Shown: positions 41,274 through 48,758 of the stretch, one piece after another
Layout: every line of letters starts with the position of its first letter
Numbering within the stretch: the stretch's first letter is position 1
NCBI GenBank assembly: GCA_964618215.1
Contig: CAZTZE010000016.1
Coordinates: forward strand, 1-64,000
Direction: 5' to 3'
From: CG2-30-58-95 sp964618215
GTDB lineage: Bacteria > Chloroflexota > Anaerolineae > Anaerolineales > Villigracilaceae
Length of the DNA: 64,000 nt
Program-made: the position numbers and the translations under genes
The notes under the pieces: generated by a model
The model's input: the letters and a program-made list of their open reading frames with translations, nothing else
Database searches by the model: none
Told to the model about the DNA's origin: nothing

Positions 41274-42470
41274 TTACGAACCCTCAGAGATTTCACCTAC
41301 TGCCTGGGGGATGGGTTCGCGCAAAAATAAAGTCAGGAGGGAGGCGAGGATCGCCAACCCGGCCGTCATCTGGAAAAGGGGTGGAAAGCCCCAGCGATCG
41401 GCAAGCGACCCGCTCAACAGCGTGCCTAAAGCTCCCGCCGAGAACATGAAACCCATCGTCAGGCCAGAAGCCAGCGCCATCCCGCTGCGGATCGTCCGTT
41501 GAGCCAGGACGACGATGATGCTGAGTACCGCGCCGGTTAGCATTCCGGCAAGGGGGACGAGCAGGTACAACCAGGGAGACCAGCCAACGATCGAGAGCAG
41601 GAATAATGGAATGCTGGATAGCGCTAACGTGATCATGGCGACGCGCTGTTTGCTGGAACGATCAGCCAGGTTGCCGCCGATCACGTTCCCGATTGCCGAA
41701 CCACCCATGAACAAGCCGGCGATCAAGCCGTAAACGGCGGCAGTTTTACCCATGTCGCTCAGATATTTCGGCACGAAGGTGATCATGTTCTGCTGCGCCC
41801 AAGCCTGAAGCGCGGCGACGAGCGCCAGGGCAAAGATGAAGCTCCTGGCGACTACCGGACGCGGCGCTCCGGCCGTAACGGTTTTCGGAACAGCGGCCGC
41901 GGCAGCGGGGGTTTTTCGCAATTGCCAGGCCGTGTTCAGGCCGATGGGCAGGGCGATGGCGGCCAGGATGAGAAGCCCCGCTGGCCCGAAGAGGGTAAGC
42001 AACGGGCCGCCCACGATCGGCCCAAAGAAGTATCCGAACTGTCCAAATAGAAAAAACCAGGAGGCAGCCGTCGTTTCACGCCTATCCAGGCGCGCCTGTC
42101 CGCGCAGCGTGGCCTGCATGACCCCGACCGGATGGAAGGCGGCCGAGCCAAGGCTGGCCAGGATCAGGCAGGGGATGGCGAAATGGACTGGCAGGTAGAG
42201 CGCCAGCGTGAACAGGCTGCACATCCATAAGATGCCGCCGGCCGCCATCAAGCGGGATTTACCGAAGCGGTCGGTAATCCAGCCGAAGACCGGCTGGGAG
42301 AGGGAGGCGACCCAAATGTAGATCAAGGTGACGAGCGCCAGCGTGGTGTTACTCAGGCCGAGTTCGGCGCTCCAATAGGTGAGTAGCACCGTGCGCTGGC
42401 CGTTGAGTACATCCACGATCAGGTGACCCAGGGCAATGGATGAGAATATCGAGTCGAGGATGAGGGACAT
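41274..42470 (-). CDS. MFS transporter, fosmidomycin-resistance-like
   Basis: 398 residues, 12 TM segments. Features: IALGHLIVDVLNGQRTVLL in TM1, LVTLIYIWVASLSQPVFGWITDRFGKSRLM (motif A between TM2 and TM3), AAFHPVGVMQATLRGQARLDRRETTAASWFFLFGQFGYFFGP (TM4-5), and GGNLADRSSKQRV after TM8. SAAFHPVG is characteristic of the Fsr group of efflux carriers. Likely exports a small drug or metabolite. It stands alone on the minus strand with no regulator next to it. Confidence 0.92.
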   Translation of the reverse strand: MSLILDSIFSSIALGHLIVDVLNGQRTVLLTYWSAELGLSNTTLALVTLIYIWVASLSQPVFGWITDRFGKSRLMAAGGILWMCSLFTLALYLPVHFAIPCLILASLGSAAFHPVGVMQATLRGQARLDRRETTAASWFFLFGQFGYFFGPIVGGPLLTLFGPAGLLILAAIALPIGLNTAWQLRKTPAAAAAVPKTVTAGAPRPVVARSFIFALALVAALQAWAQQNMITFVPKYLSDMGKTAAVYGLIAGLFMGGSAIGNVIGGNLADRSSKQRVAMITLALSSIPLFLLSIVGWSPWLYLLVPLAGMLTGAVLSIIVVLAQRTIRSGMALASGLTMGFMFSAGALGTLLSGSLADRWGFPPLFQMTAGLAILASLLTLFLREPIPQAVGEISEGS

Positions 42471-42528
42471 AGAAATTGGCGATAGGGGTAGTTGGGTGGT
42501 TGGGTGGTTGGCTGTCTGTCGTCAACGG

Positions 42529-43131
42529 TCAGTGGTAGAGGTTGTGTTCCAGGATGTATTCATATACTGAGGAAGGCAGGTAATAGCGAAACGGACGGCC
42601 CGCGGCGATGCGTTGTCTTATCTGGCGCGAGGATATGCCCAGAGGGGGCGCTTCCATGAAGCGGACTTTGGATGTAATCCCCGGCAGAATGGCTTCCAGG
42701 GCGGGGAGATCAACGCTGTCGCCGGGGCGGCGCATCACGCCGAGGTAACGGCAAGCCGATAACAAGTCCGCGGGACGATGCCAGGTGGGTAAATCGCGCA
42801 GCGAATCGCCGCCGATCAGATATACCATCTCTGCGCCTGGATTCTGTCCAGCCAAAAGGTTTAGCGTGTCCAGCGCATAGTGCGGGCCGTGGCGATCCAT
42901 CTCGATGTGCGAAAGCTCGAAATCCGCATCCCCTGAGATGGCAAGTTGCAGCATGGCGAGGCGGTGCGCCAGTGGGAGGATGGGCGCTGCCGGCTTGTGG
43001 GGTGGGTCAGGGGTCAGCACCCAGAGCAGGCGCGTCAGGTTGAGCTGCTGCCGGGCCTCGGCGGCCAGGATCAGGTGTCCGAGATGGGGCGGGTCAAATG
43101 TCCCGCCGAAGATGCCGAGGAGGTTGGGCAT
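42529..43131 (-). CDS. nadD: Nicotinate-nucleotide adenylyltransferase
   Basis: 200 residues. The start at 43131 (MPNLLGIFGGTFDPPHLGHL) is confirmed by TATACT exactly 6 nt upstream; a 40-residue longer frame would pass through a CCGAGTAGG repeat. Nucleotidyltransferase motifs GGTFDPPHLGHL (GTFDPxHxGH) and LGISSRQIRQRIAAGRPFRYYLP (ISSTxIR) are intact, with MVYLIGGDSL in between. Makes deamido-NAD+ from nicotinate mononucleotide and ATP, an essential NAD step. Confidence 0.96.
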   Translation of the reverse strand: MPNLLGIFGGTFDPPHLGHLILAAEARQQLNLTRLLWVLTPDPPHKPAAPILPLAHRLAMLQLAISGDADFELSHIEMDRHGPHYALDTLNLLAGQNPGAEMVYLIGGDSLRDLPTWHRPADLLSACRYLGVMRRPGDSVDLPALEAILPGITSKVRFMEAPPLGISSRQIRQRIAAGRPFRYYLPSSVYEYILEHNLYH

Positions 43132-43137
43132 GTCGGA

Positions 43138-43143
43138 AGTATA
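43138..43143 (-). promoter_or_regulatory. -10 box of leaderless nadD promoter
   Basis: TATACT on the minus strand, 6 nt before the nadD ATG at 43131; no Shine-Dalgarno between them. Confidence 0.65.
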
Positions 43144-43257
43144 TCGCGTTTCATCCGAGTAGGCCTTCGGCAATTCGAACTTTGGGTCTTTGGGGGTTGG
43201 CCGGAATTTCACTCTGTTTTCTGAGAAGTCGCCAGATAAGGGTATAATCATTCAAAC

Positions 43258-43352
43258 GTAACGCGGAATTCATTCCGCAACCAAAGGGCGATACGAATAT
43301 CGCTCTACAAAATCTTCGCGATTGTGATAGTTTTTCAAGAGTAATACTATAA
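43258..43352. repeat. 95-bp dispersed repeat, copy 1
   Basis: GTAACGCGGAATTCATTCCG, a GCGATACGAATATCGC palindrome and AAAATCTTCGCGATTGTG...TAATACTATA. Nearly identical to 57141-57234; the last 44 bp also recur inverted at 6951-6994. No coding capacity. Confidence 0.8.
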
Positions 43353-43368
43353 ATTGCGCAAGTTCTGA

Positions 43369-43417
43369 CCGAGTAGGTGCTGCCGACCCACAGGGTGCTT
43401 CGCGAAGGCCTACTCGG
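43369..43417. repeat. CCGAGTAGG inverted-repeat element, full form
   Basis: CCGAGTAGG (43369-43377) and CCTACTCGG (43409-43417) bound a 49-bp hairpin whose left arm continues TGCTGCCG. Half-forms occur at 19486, 28819, 37290, 43155, 51962, 57111 and 57472; another full form is at 57239-57268. Confidence 0.75.
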
Positions 43418-43444
43418 CGCATCAATAGAAATTGAGGAGGAACA

Positions 43445-44464
43445 ATGAATATCGCAAGTTTACTACAGGGATTGGCTTCATTTTCGTGGCTCTTGGTTGT
43501 CGGTGTGATTGGACTGGCAGTCATGCGCGCGGCGCGCGCCAAACCGCTGAAGGGCGCCTCCCCGATCATTATCGGGACGATCGTTTTCTCGCTGGTCCTG
43601 ACGACGGTCAGCGCCGGGCTGGTCTTCATCCAGGCGGATCAACGCGGCGTCGTCATCTCGGCAGTCGCACCCAGGGGCTATCGTGATGAACCGCTTCAGC
43701 CAGGTCTACGTTGGGTGATCCCATTCGCTGAAAATGTGAAGACCTACAGCATTTCGCGCCAAACGTATACAATGTCCGTTGCGCCAACGGAGGGACAGTT
43801 TATAGGAGACGACTCGATTCGCGCCCGCACCAGGGATGGACAGGAGGTCAATGTAGATGCCTCTATCATATATTCCATTGACCCCAACAAGATTATCCTG
43901 ATGCACATCGAGTGGCAAGACCGCTATCAGGATGCTGTCGTCCGTCCGCTGGCGCGGGGTGTCATCCGCGACATGGCTTCCCAGTATGGCATCGAGGAAA
44001 TAGTCAGTTCCAGGCGCGCCGAGATGGTACAAAAAATTACTGATGAATTGAGCACGAAACTTGGCGAGAACAACCTGATACTGATTGACTTTATCCTGCG
44101 CGATATCCACTTCACGGAACAATATGCCGCCGCGGTCGAAGCGAAGCAGATTGCCGAGCAAAACGCTTTGCAGGCTGAATATGTCGTCCAGCAGAAGAAA
44201 CAGGAGGCCGAGCAGGCCCGTCAGGTGGCCGAGGGCCAGGCGGACGCGGTCGTGATCCAGGCCAAGGGCGCAGCGGAAGCCCGCTTGATTCAGGCCGAGG
44301 CCGAGGCCAAGGCGCTGCAAATGGTGGCTGCTGTCCTGAGCGACAATCCCGAATTGCTGACCTACCAGTACATCACCAAACTGGCACCGAATGTCCAGGT
44401 GATGTTCCTGCCCAACAATGCGCCGTTTATCTTCCCACTGCCAGACACGAATATCCCGAAATAG
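43445..44464 (+). CDS. SPFH/Band 7 (prohibitin-like) membrane protein
   Basis: 339 residues. Start fixed by GAGGAGG 5 nt upstream. Two N-terminal TM segments (SFSWLLVVGVIGLAVM; GTIVFSLVLTTVSAGLVFI) are followed by the SPFH domain: GVVISAVAPRGYRDEPLQPGLRWVIPF, YSIDPNKIILMHIEWQDRYQDAVVRPLARGVIRDMASQYGIEEIVSSRR. Then comes an Ala/Glu/Gln-rich coiled coil (EQNALQAEYVVQQKKQEAEQARQ). Forms membrane scaffolds or microdomains; closest in style to prohibitins. A dense repeat cluster lies upstream. No NfeD partner is adjacent. Confidence 0.94.
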   Translation: MNIASLLQGLASFSWLLVVGVIGLAVMRAARAKPLKGASPIIIGTIVFSLVLTTVSAGLVFIQADQRGVVISAVAPRGYRDEPLQPGLRWVIPFAENVKTYSISRQTYTMSVAPTEGQFIGDDSIRARTRDGQEVNVDASIIYSIDPNKIILMHIEWQDRYQDAVVRPLARGVIRDMASQYGIEEIVSSRRAEMVQKITDELSTKLGENNLILIDFILRDIHFTEQYAAAVEAKQIAEQNALQAEYVVQQKKQEAEQARQVAEGQADAVVIQAKGAAEARLIQAEAEAKALQMVAAVLSDNPELLTYQYITKLAPNVQVMFLPNNAPFIFPLPDTNIPK

Positions 44465-44477
44465 TGAAGATATGTAT

Positions 44478-45539
44478 ATGGAAGCTGATAAGCCGTCGGG
44501 CCGTCAAATCCGCTTGACCAGCCTCTCAAGTTGTGCTGGCTGAGCGTCGAAACTTAATGCGGAAACGCTGGCGCAGGTTCTGCGCCCGGTTCAAAACATT
44601 TTTGACGCCCGGGACTACCCGGACCTGTTGGTCGGCTTGGGCGACCCGGACGACGCCGCCGTCTGGCGCGTGGACGCCCAGCGCGCCCTGGTCGTTACCA
44701 CCGATTTCTTCACTCCGGTGGTGGATGACCCGTATGACTACGGCATGGTCGCGGCGGCCAACAGCCTCTCGGATGTTTACGCCATGGGCGGCACGCCCTT
44801 CCTGGCTTTGAACGTGGCCGCCCTGCCGCCGGATTTGCCGCCGGAGGTCAGCGGTGAAATCCTGCGCGGCGGCGCGGAGAAAGCGCGCGAGGCGGGCGTT
44901 GTCGTGGCTGGCGGGCATACCATTCAGGATAAAGAACCCAAATTCGGACTGGTGGTGATTGGCTTCGTCCATCCTGACAAGATGCTCACCAAAGGCGGCG
45001 TCAAATCTGGCGATGCGCTGGTGCTGACCAAGCCGCTCGGCTTCGGCGTCACCACCACCGCGTTGAAACAGCAAAAAGCCGCCCCCGAAGACGTGGCCGA
45101 AGTGGTCGGCTGGATGGGACGCCTCAATAAGGACGCAGCCTGGCTGGCGGTCGAATTCGGCCTGCACGGCGGCACGGACGTGACTGGTTTCAGTCTGCTC
45201 GGTCACAGCATGGAAATGGCAGACGCCTCGCACGTCGGTTTACGCTTCTTTGCAGATAAAATACCTTTCGTCTCGTGCGCCCGCAAATACGCCGGGATGT
45301 GGACCTTCCCCGGCGGCGCGGCGGATAACCGCCTGTACTATGGGCCGCGCGTGAAATTTGCTGAAAATATCAGCGAAGAAACCCAAATGCTGCTCTTCGA
45401 CCCACAGACCAGCGGCGGCCTGCTGCTGGCCGTTGCGCATGAAAAACTCAATGCTTTCATGCAACGCGCCGAAGAAATCAAACAACCGGCCTGGGTGGTG
45501 GGGGAGGCGGTAGAAGGCGAAGACATCGAGGTCATCTAA
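44478..45539 (+). CDS. selD: Selenide, water dikinase with in-frame selenocysteine (UGA)
   Basis: 353 residues if the TGA at 44541-44543 is read as selenocysteine (codon 22). The frame upstream of the TGA, from the ATG at 44478, is unmistakably SelD: IRLTSLSSCAG-U-ASKLNAETL, the usual place of the catalytic Cys/Sec. Downstream: VGLGDPDDAAVWRVD, TTDFFTPVVDDPYDYGMVAAANSLSDVYAMGG, GGHTIQDKEPKFGL, FGLHGGTDVTGFSLLGH and FDPQTSGGLL. Makes selenophosphate from selenide and ATP for Sec-tRNA and selenouridine. Ordinary gene callers would start at the GTG at 44628 and lose 50 residues including the catalytic one. A hairpin at 44570-44586 fits a bacterial SECIS. Confidence 0.93.
44541..44586 (+). promoter_or_regulatory. 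Sec UGA codon and SECIS-like hairpin
   Basis: TGA at 44541-44543. A perfect 7-bp stem GGCGCAG-GTT-CTGCGCC (44570-44586) follows, its G-U-U apical loop about 34 nt after the UGA. The distance and the GU in the loop agree with bacterial SECIS elements bound by SelB. Confidence 0.8.
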
Positions 45540-45600
45540 AATTACGTCTTACGCATTACGTTTTACTCACGCCGTAATCCGCAAGACGTAAAACGCAACC

Positions 45601-46251
45601 ATGTGGCACTCTCTCACTCCCCCCTGGCAAGCCTGCCTCGAACTGGCTTGGGAAGCCTATTGTGACGGCACTGTACCCATCGGCGCACTCATCACCAACG
45701 CCGATGGTGACGTCCTTGCGCGCGGGCGAAATCGCATTCATGACAGCAGCAACGGAAATGGATACATTCGCCACAATCCTCTCGCGCACGCTGAAGTCAA
45801 TGCCTTGCTCGCGCTCGATTATCAGGCTCACAATCCACACACTTGCATTCTTTACACCACCACCGAACCCTGCCCGATGTGCATGGGCATGTTCTACATG
45901 TCTGGTATACGGACATTGCACTATGCCTGCCGCGACCCATATGCCGGAAGCGTCAATTTGCTCGACACAACACCTTATCTGAGCCGTAAACCCATCCAGG
46001 TCTTTGGACCGCCAGACCCTGTACTGGAAGCCGCCATCCTGGGCATGCATGTAGAAGTTAATTTGGTCGAGAACTCCCAATACACCGGCAGCCTGCATGA
46101 AGTCTGGCGAAGTGTGATCCCGGGTGGAGTCGCTTTGGGTGAAAAATTACATCAAACAGGCGCCCTGCGCCAAATGCGGGAACGCGGTGCATCTACAGAC
46201 GAGGTCATCACGAATTTGTATCAACAATCAACGGAATTGTCGAAATCATGA
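45601..46251 (+). CDS. Cytidine/deoxycytidylate deaminase-fold nucleoside deaminase
   Basis: 216 residues. The TadA/guanine-deaminase-like zinc site is complete: PLAHAEVNALLAL (His and catalytic Glu) and TTEPCPMCMGMFYMSGI (two Cys). The N-terminus WQACLELAWEAYCDGTVPIGALITNADGDVLARGRNR is normal for nucleobase/nucleoside deaminases. About 60 extra C-terminal residues (EAAILGMHVEVNLVENSQYTGSLHEVWRS...) distinguish it from tRNA-adenosine TadA, so the substrate may be free guanine or another base. No Shine-Dalgarno; upstream are TAACACGC-like filler repeats. Ends in an ATGA overlap with the exporter gene. Confidence 0.92.
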   Translation: MWHSLTPPWQACLELAWEAYCDGTVPIGALITNADGDVLARGRNRIHDSSNGNGYIRHNPLAHAEVNALLALDYQAHNPHTCILYTTTEPCPMCMGMFYMSGIRTLHYACRDPYAGSVNLLDTTPYLSRKPIQVFGPPDPVLEAAILGMHVEVNLVENSQYTGSLHEVWRSVIPGGVALGEKLHQTGALRQMRERGASTDEVITNLYQQSTELSKS

Positions 46252-47330
46252 ATCGTCCCCACATTTATCCAATGTTGCAGGCCTTGCTTGCCGCCCTGTT
46301 ATTCGGCGCAAGCGCGCCGCTCGCAAAAGTGCTGTTGGGCGAGATGGAGCCGGTTTCGCTGGCCGCCTTTTTGTATCTTGGGAGTGGAATCGGCCTGCTG
46401 ATTGTCAAAGCCATTGCACAAATCAGTGGACAATCTGGGGAGACAGAAGCGCGGCTCAAAAAAACTGATTCCGCCTGGCTGGCCGGAGCAGTGATCGCCG
46501 GCGGCGTTGCCGCGCCAATCGTATTGCTTTTCAGCCTCCAGCAGACACCCGCGGCGACAGCCTCGCTGTTACTTAATTTTGAGAGCGTATCAACCACGCT
46601 CATCGCGGCCTATGTTTTCAAAGAGGCCATCAGCCGCCGGACGTGGTGGGCAATCTTGTCCATTACATTAGCCAGCATCTTGCTTTCAGTGAACTTCAAC
46701 ACTGGATGGGGCATCTCGATTGGCGCGTTGGGAGTCCTGGCCGCCTGTGTGTTATGGGGTATTGACAATAACCTCACCCGCCATATTTCTGCCAAAGACC
46801 CGCTGATGATTGTGACGATAAAAGGACTGGGGGCGGGCCTGTTTTCCATGATTCTGGCGCGGATACTGGGCGAGTCATTCCCAATTCCCGTCGTTCTTAT
46901 CAAGGCCCTGCTGGTTGGAAGTTTGTGTTACGGGATGAGCATCTTTTTCTTTATCCATGCCATGCGTGGACTGGGTGCGGCGCGCACCAGCGCATTGTTC
47001 GCCACCGCGCCTCTGGCAGGTGTGGCGCTGTCCGTCTTTTTATTCAAGGAAATCCCCGGCGCATGGTTTGCAGCCGCTCTCCTGCTCATGGCCGCAGGAA
47101 CTGTGCTCCTGCTCGGCGAAAAGCATGCGCATTTGCATATTCATGAAGAATATTCTCACGAACATCGTCACGAGCATGCTGACGGGCATCATCCGCATCA
47201 ACATGCCGTTGATTCTCGGCAAAGCCGATCTCACTCACATGACCATTCACATTGTAGAACAGAGCATAAGCATCACCATTTGCCCGATATTCATCATCGC
47301 CATGAGCATGTCACTGAGAGATATAATTGA
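46248..47330 (+). CDS. EamA/DMT-family transporter with His-rich tail
   Basis: 360 residues. Ten TM segments forming two EamA repeats (ALLAALLFGASAPLAKVLLGEMEPV; ISIGALGVLAACVLWGIDNNLTRHISAKDP), ending around residue 290 (AAALLLMAAGTVLLLGE). The remaining 70 residues are extraordinarily His-rich: HAHLHIHEEYSHEHRHEHAD, HHPHQHAVD, SHSHDHSH, HKHHHLPDIHHRHEH. Such tails bind Zn, Ni, Co or Cu, so the carrier is probably a metal or metal-metabolite exporter or carries a metal-sensing tail. Start overlaps the deaminase stop (ATGA). Confidence 0.92.
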   Translation: MNRPHIYPMLQALLAALLFGASAPLAKVLLGEMEPVSLAAFLYLGSGIGLLIVKAIAQISGQSGETEARLKKTDSAWLAGAVIAGGVAAPIVLLFSLQQTPAATASLLLNFESVSTTLIAAYVFKEAISRRTWWAILSITLASILLSVNFNTGWGISIGALGVLAACVLWGIDNNLTRHISAKDPLMIVTIKGLGAGLFSMILARILGESFPIPVVLIKALLVGSLCYGMSIFFFIHAMRGLGAARTSALFATAPLAGVALSVFLFKEIPGAWFAAALLLMAAGTVLLLGEKHAHLHIHEEYSHEHRHEHADGHHPHQHAVDSRQSRSHSHDHSHCRTEHKHHHLPDIHHRHEHVTERYN

Positions 47331-47359
47331 TTCGTGAGGTAAATGACGGAGTAATATTG

Positions 47360-48685
47360 ATGTCTGAAATTGGTTTTGAAATCCTGGTGATTTTCCTGCT
47401 CATCCTGTTGAATGGCATGTTTGCCATGTCGGAAACAGCCATTTTTGCCGCGCGCAAAGCCCGCCTCCAGCACAAGGCCAACGAAGGCGACCGCAAGGCT
47501 CGCACTGCGCTAGACCTGGCCGCCACTCCCAACCGCTTCCTGCCCACCGTCCAGATTGGCATTACCCTGATCGGTGTGCTGACCGGTGCAGTCGGCGGCG
47601 CGGTGATTGGGGATGCCCTGGCTGAACAGTTCGCACAGATCCCTGCTCTCGCTCCCTATGCACATTCGCTGGCGCTCGCCATCGTTGTGGTATTGATCAC
47701 CTTCCTGGCGCTTCTGCTGGGCGAATTGGTGCCCAAGCGCCTGGCATTGCATAACCCTGAACGCATCGCGGCCGGGATGGCTGGCACGATGTTGTTCATT
47801 TCAAAAGCCTTCTCGCCGGCTGTCTGGCTGTTGGGCAAATCCACTGACTTCGTCCTGCGCCTGCTGGGAATCCGTCTGTCCGAGCAGCTACCCGTCACCG
47901 AGGAAGAATTACAGGTGCTGCTCGAGCAGGGCACGCAGGCCGGGGTCTTCGAGGAGGCCGAGCAGGACATGGTCGAGGGCGTCTTTTCGCTCAGCGACCG
48001 GCGCATGAGTGCGCTCATGTCGCCGCGCAACGAAATCATCTGGCTGGATGCCAATGACCCGCCCGAGGAAATCCGGCGCAAGATGGCCGAAAGCCCGTAC
48101 TCGCGGTTCCCCGTCTGTGTGGACAGCCTGGACCAAGTGCTGGGCGTGATCAAGGCCAAGGATTTGCTCCTTGCGGGTCTGTGCGAAGGTCCGGTGGATT
48201 TGAAAAAAATATTGCATCCGGCCATTTTCATCCCGGAAACAGCCTTTGGCTCACGCGCCCTGGAAATGTTCAAGGAGGGCAAAGCCGAAATCATGCTGGT
48301 GATTGACGAGTTTGGCGTGGTGCAGGGTCTGCTGACCCTTTCCGATATTCTGGAAGAAATCGTCGGCGGCCTCGCAACCGAAGAACCGCAGGCCACCCAG
48401 CGCCAGGACGGTTCCTGGTTGCTGGATGGGATGCTTCCGAATGACGACTTCAAGGAAATTTTCAACCTGCGCAAACTGCCCGACGAGGTAGAATACGAGA
48501 CGCTGGGCGGTTTTATGATGCTGCACCTGGGGCGCATCCCGCTTGCGGGGGACAAATTCGAATGGGGCGGCCTGCGTTTCGAGGTGATGGATATGGACGG
48601 CAACCGCGTGGACAAGCTGCTGGTGACGACTTTGCCCATCCTGCCTGATGAAAAAGAGACGCGGGATGTAAAGAGTAAAACGTAA
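47360..48685 (+). CDS. HlyC/CorC (CNNM) family transporter
   Basis: 441 residues from the ATG at 47360 (GGAG upstream; the TTG at 47327 overlaps the end of the previous gene). CNNM/DUF21 membrane domain with four TM segments (residues 1-190: FEILVIFLLILLNGMFAMSETAI, TPNRFLPTVQIGITLIGVLTGAVGG), two CBS domains (about 210-330: MSPRNEIIWLDANDPPEE; HPAIFIPETAFGSRALEMFKEGKAEIMLVIDEFG) and a CorC/HlyC C-terminal domain (LDGMLPNDDFKEIFNL...DKFEWGGLRFEVMDMDGNRVDKLL). The family mediates Mg2+ or Co2+ efflux. It follows a His-tailed carrier, so a metal-export theme is plausible. Confidence 0.94.
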   Translation: MSEIGFEILVIFLLILLNGMFAMSETAIFAARKARLQHKANEGDRKARTALDLAATPNRFLPTVQIGITLIGVLTGAVGGAVIGDALAEQFAQIPALAPYAHSLALAIVVVLITFLALLLGELVPKRLALHNPERIAAGMAGTMLFISKAFSPAVWLLGKSTDFVLRLLGIRLSEQLPVTEEELQVLLEQGTQAGVFEEAEQDMVEGVFSLSDRRMSALMSPRNEIIWLDANDPPEEIRRKMAESPYSRFPVCVDSLDQVLGVIKAKDLLLAGLCEGPVDLKKILHPAIFIPETAFGSRALEMFKEGKAEIMLVIDEFGVVQGLLTLSDILEEIVGGLATEEPQATQRQDGSWLLDGMLPNDDFKEIFNLRKLPDEVEYETLGGFMMLHLGRIPLAGDKFEWGGLRFEVMDMDGNRVDKLLVTTLPILPDEKETRDVKSKT

Positions 48686-48740
48686 CACGCAACACGCAAC
48701 ATGCAAGACGTAACACGCAACACGCAACACGTAATCTACG
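48686..48740. repeat. AACACGC/AAGACGT filler tandem repeats
   Basis: Imperfect repeats of GTAACACGCAACACGCAACA separate the CorC and GGT genes; similar text lies at 45541-45600. No other feature. Confidence 0.7.
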
Positions 48741-48758
48741 TTTTATGGAGAGCCACTC

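Noticed and set aside
44628..45539. SelD starting at GTG 44628
   Set aside because: Would delete the catalytic Cys/Sec and a clearly homologous N-terminus; UGA read-through from 44478 explains the sequence better.
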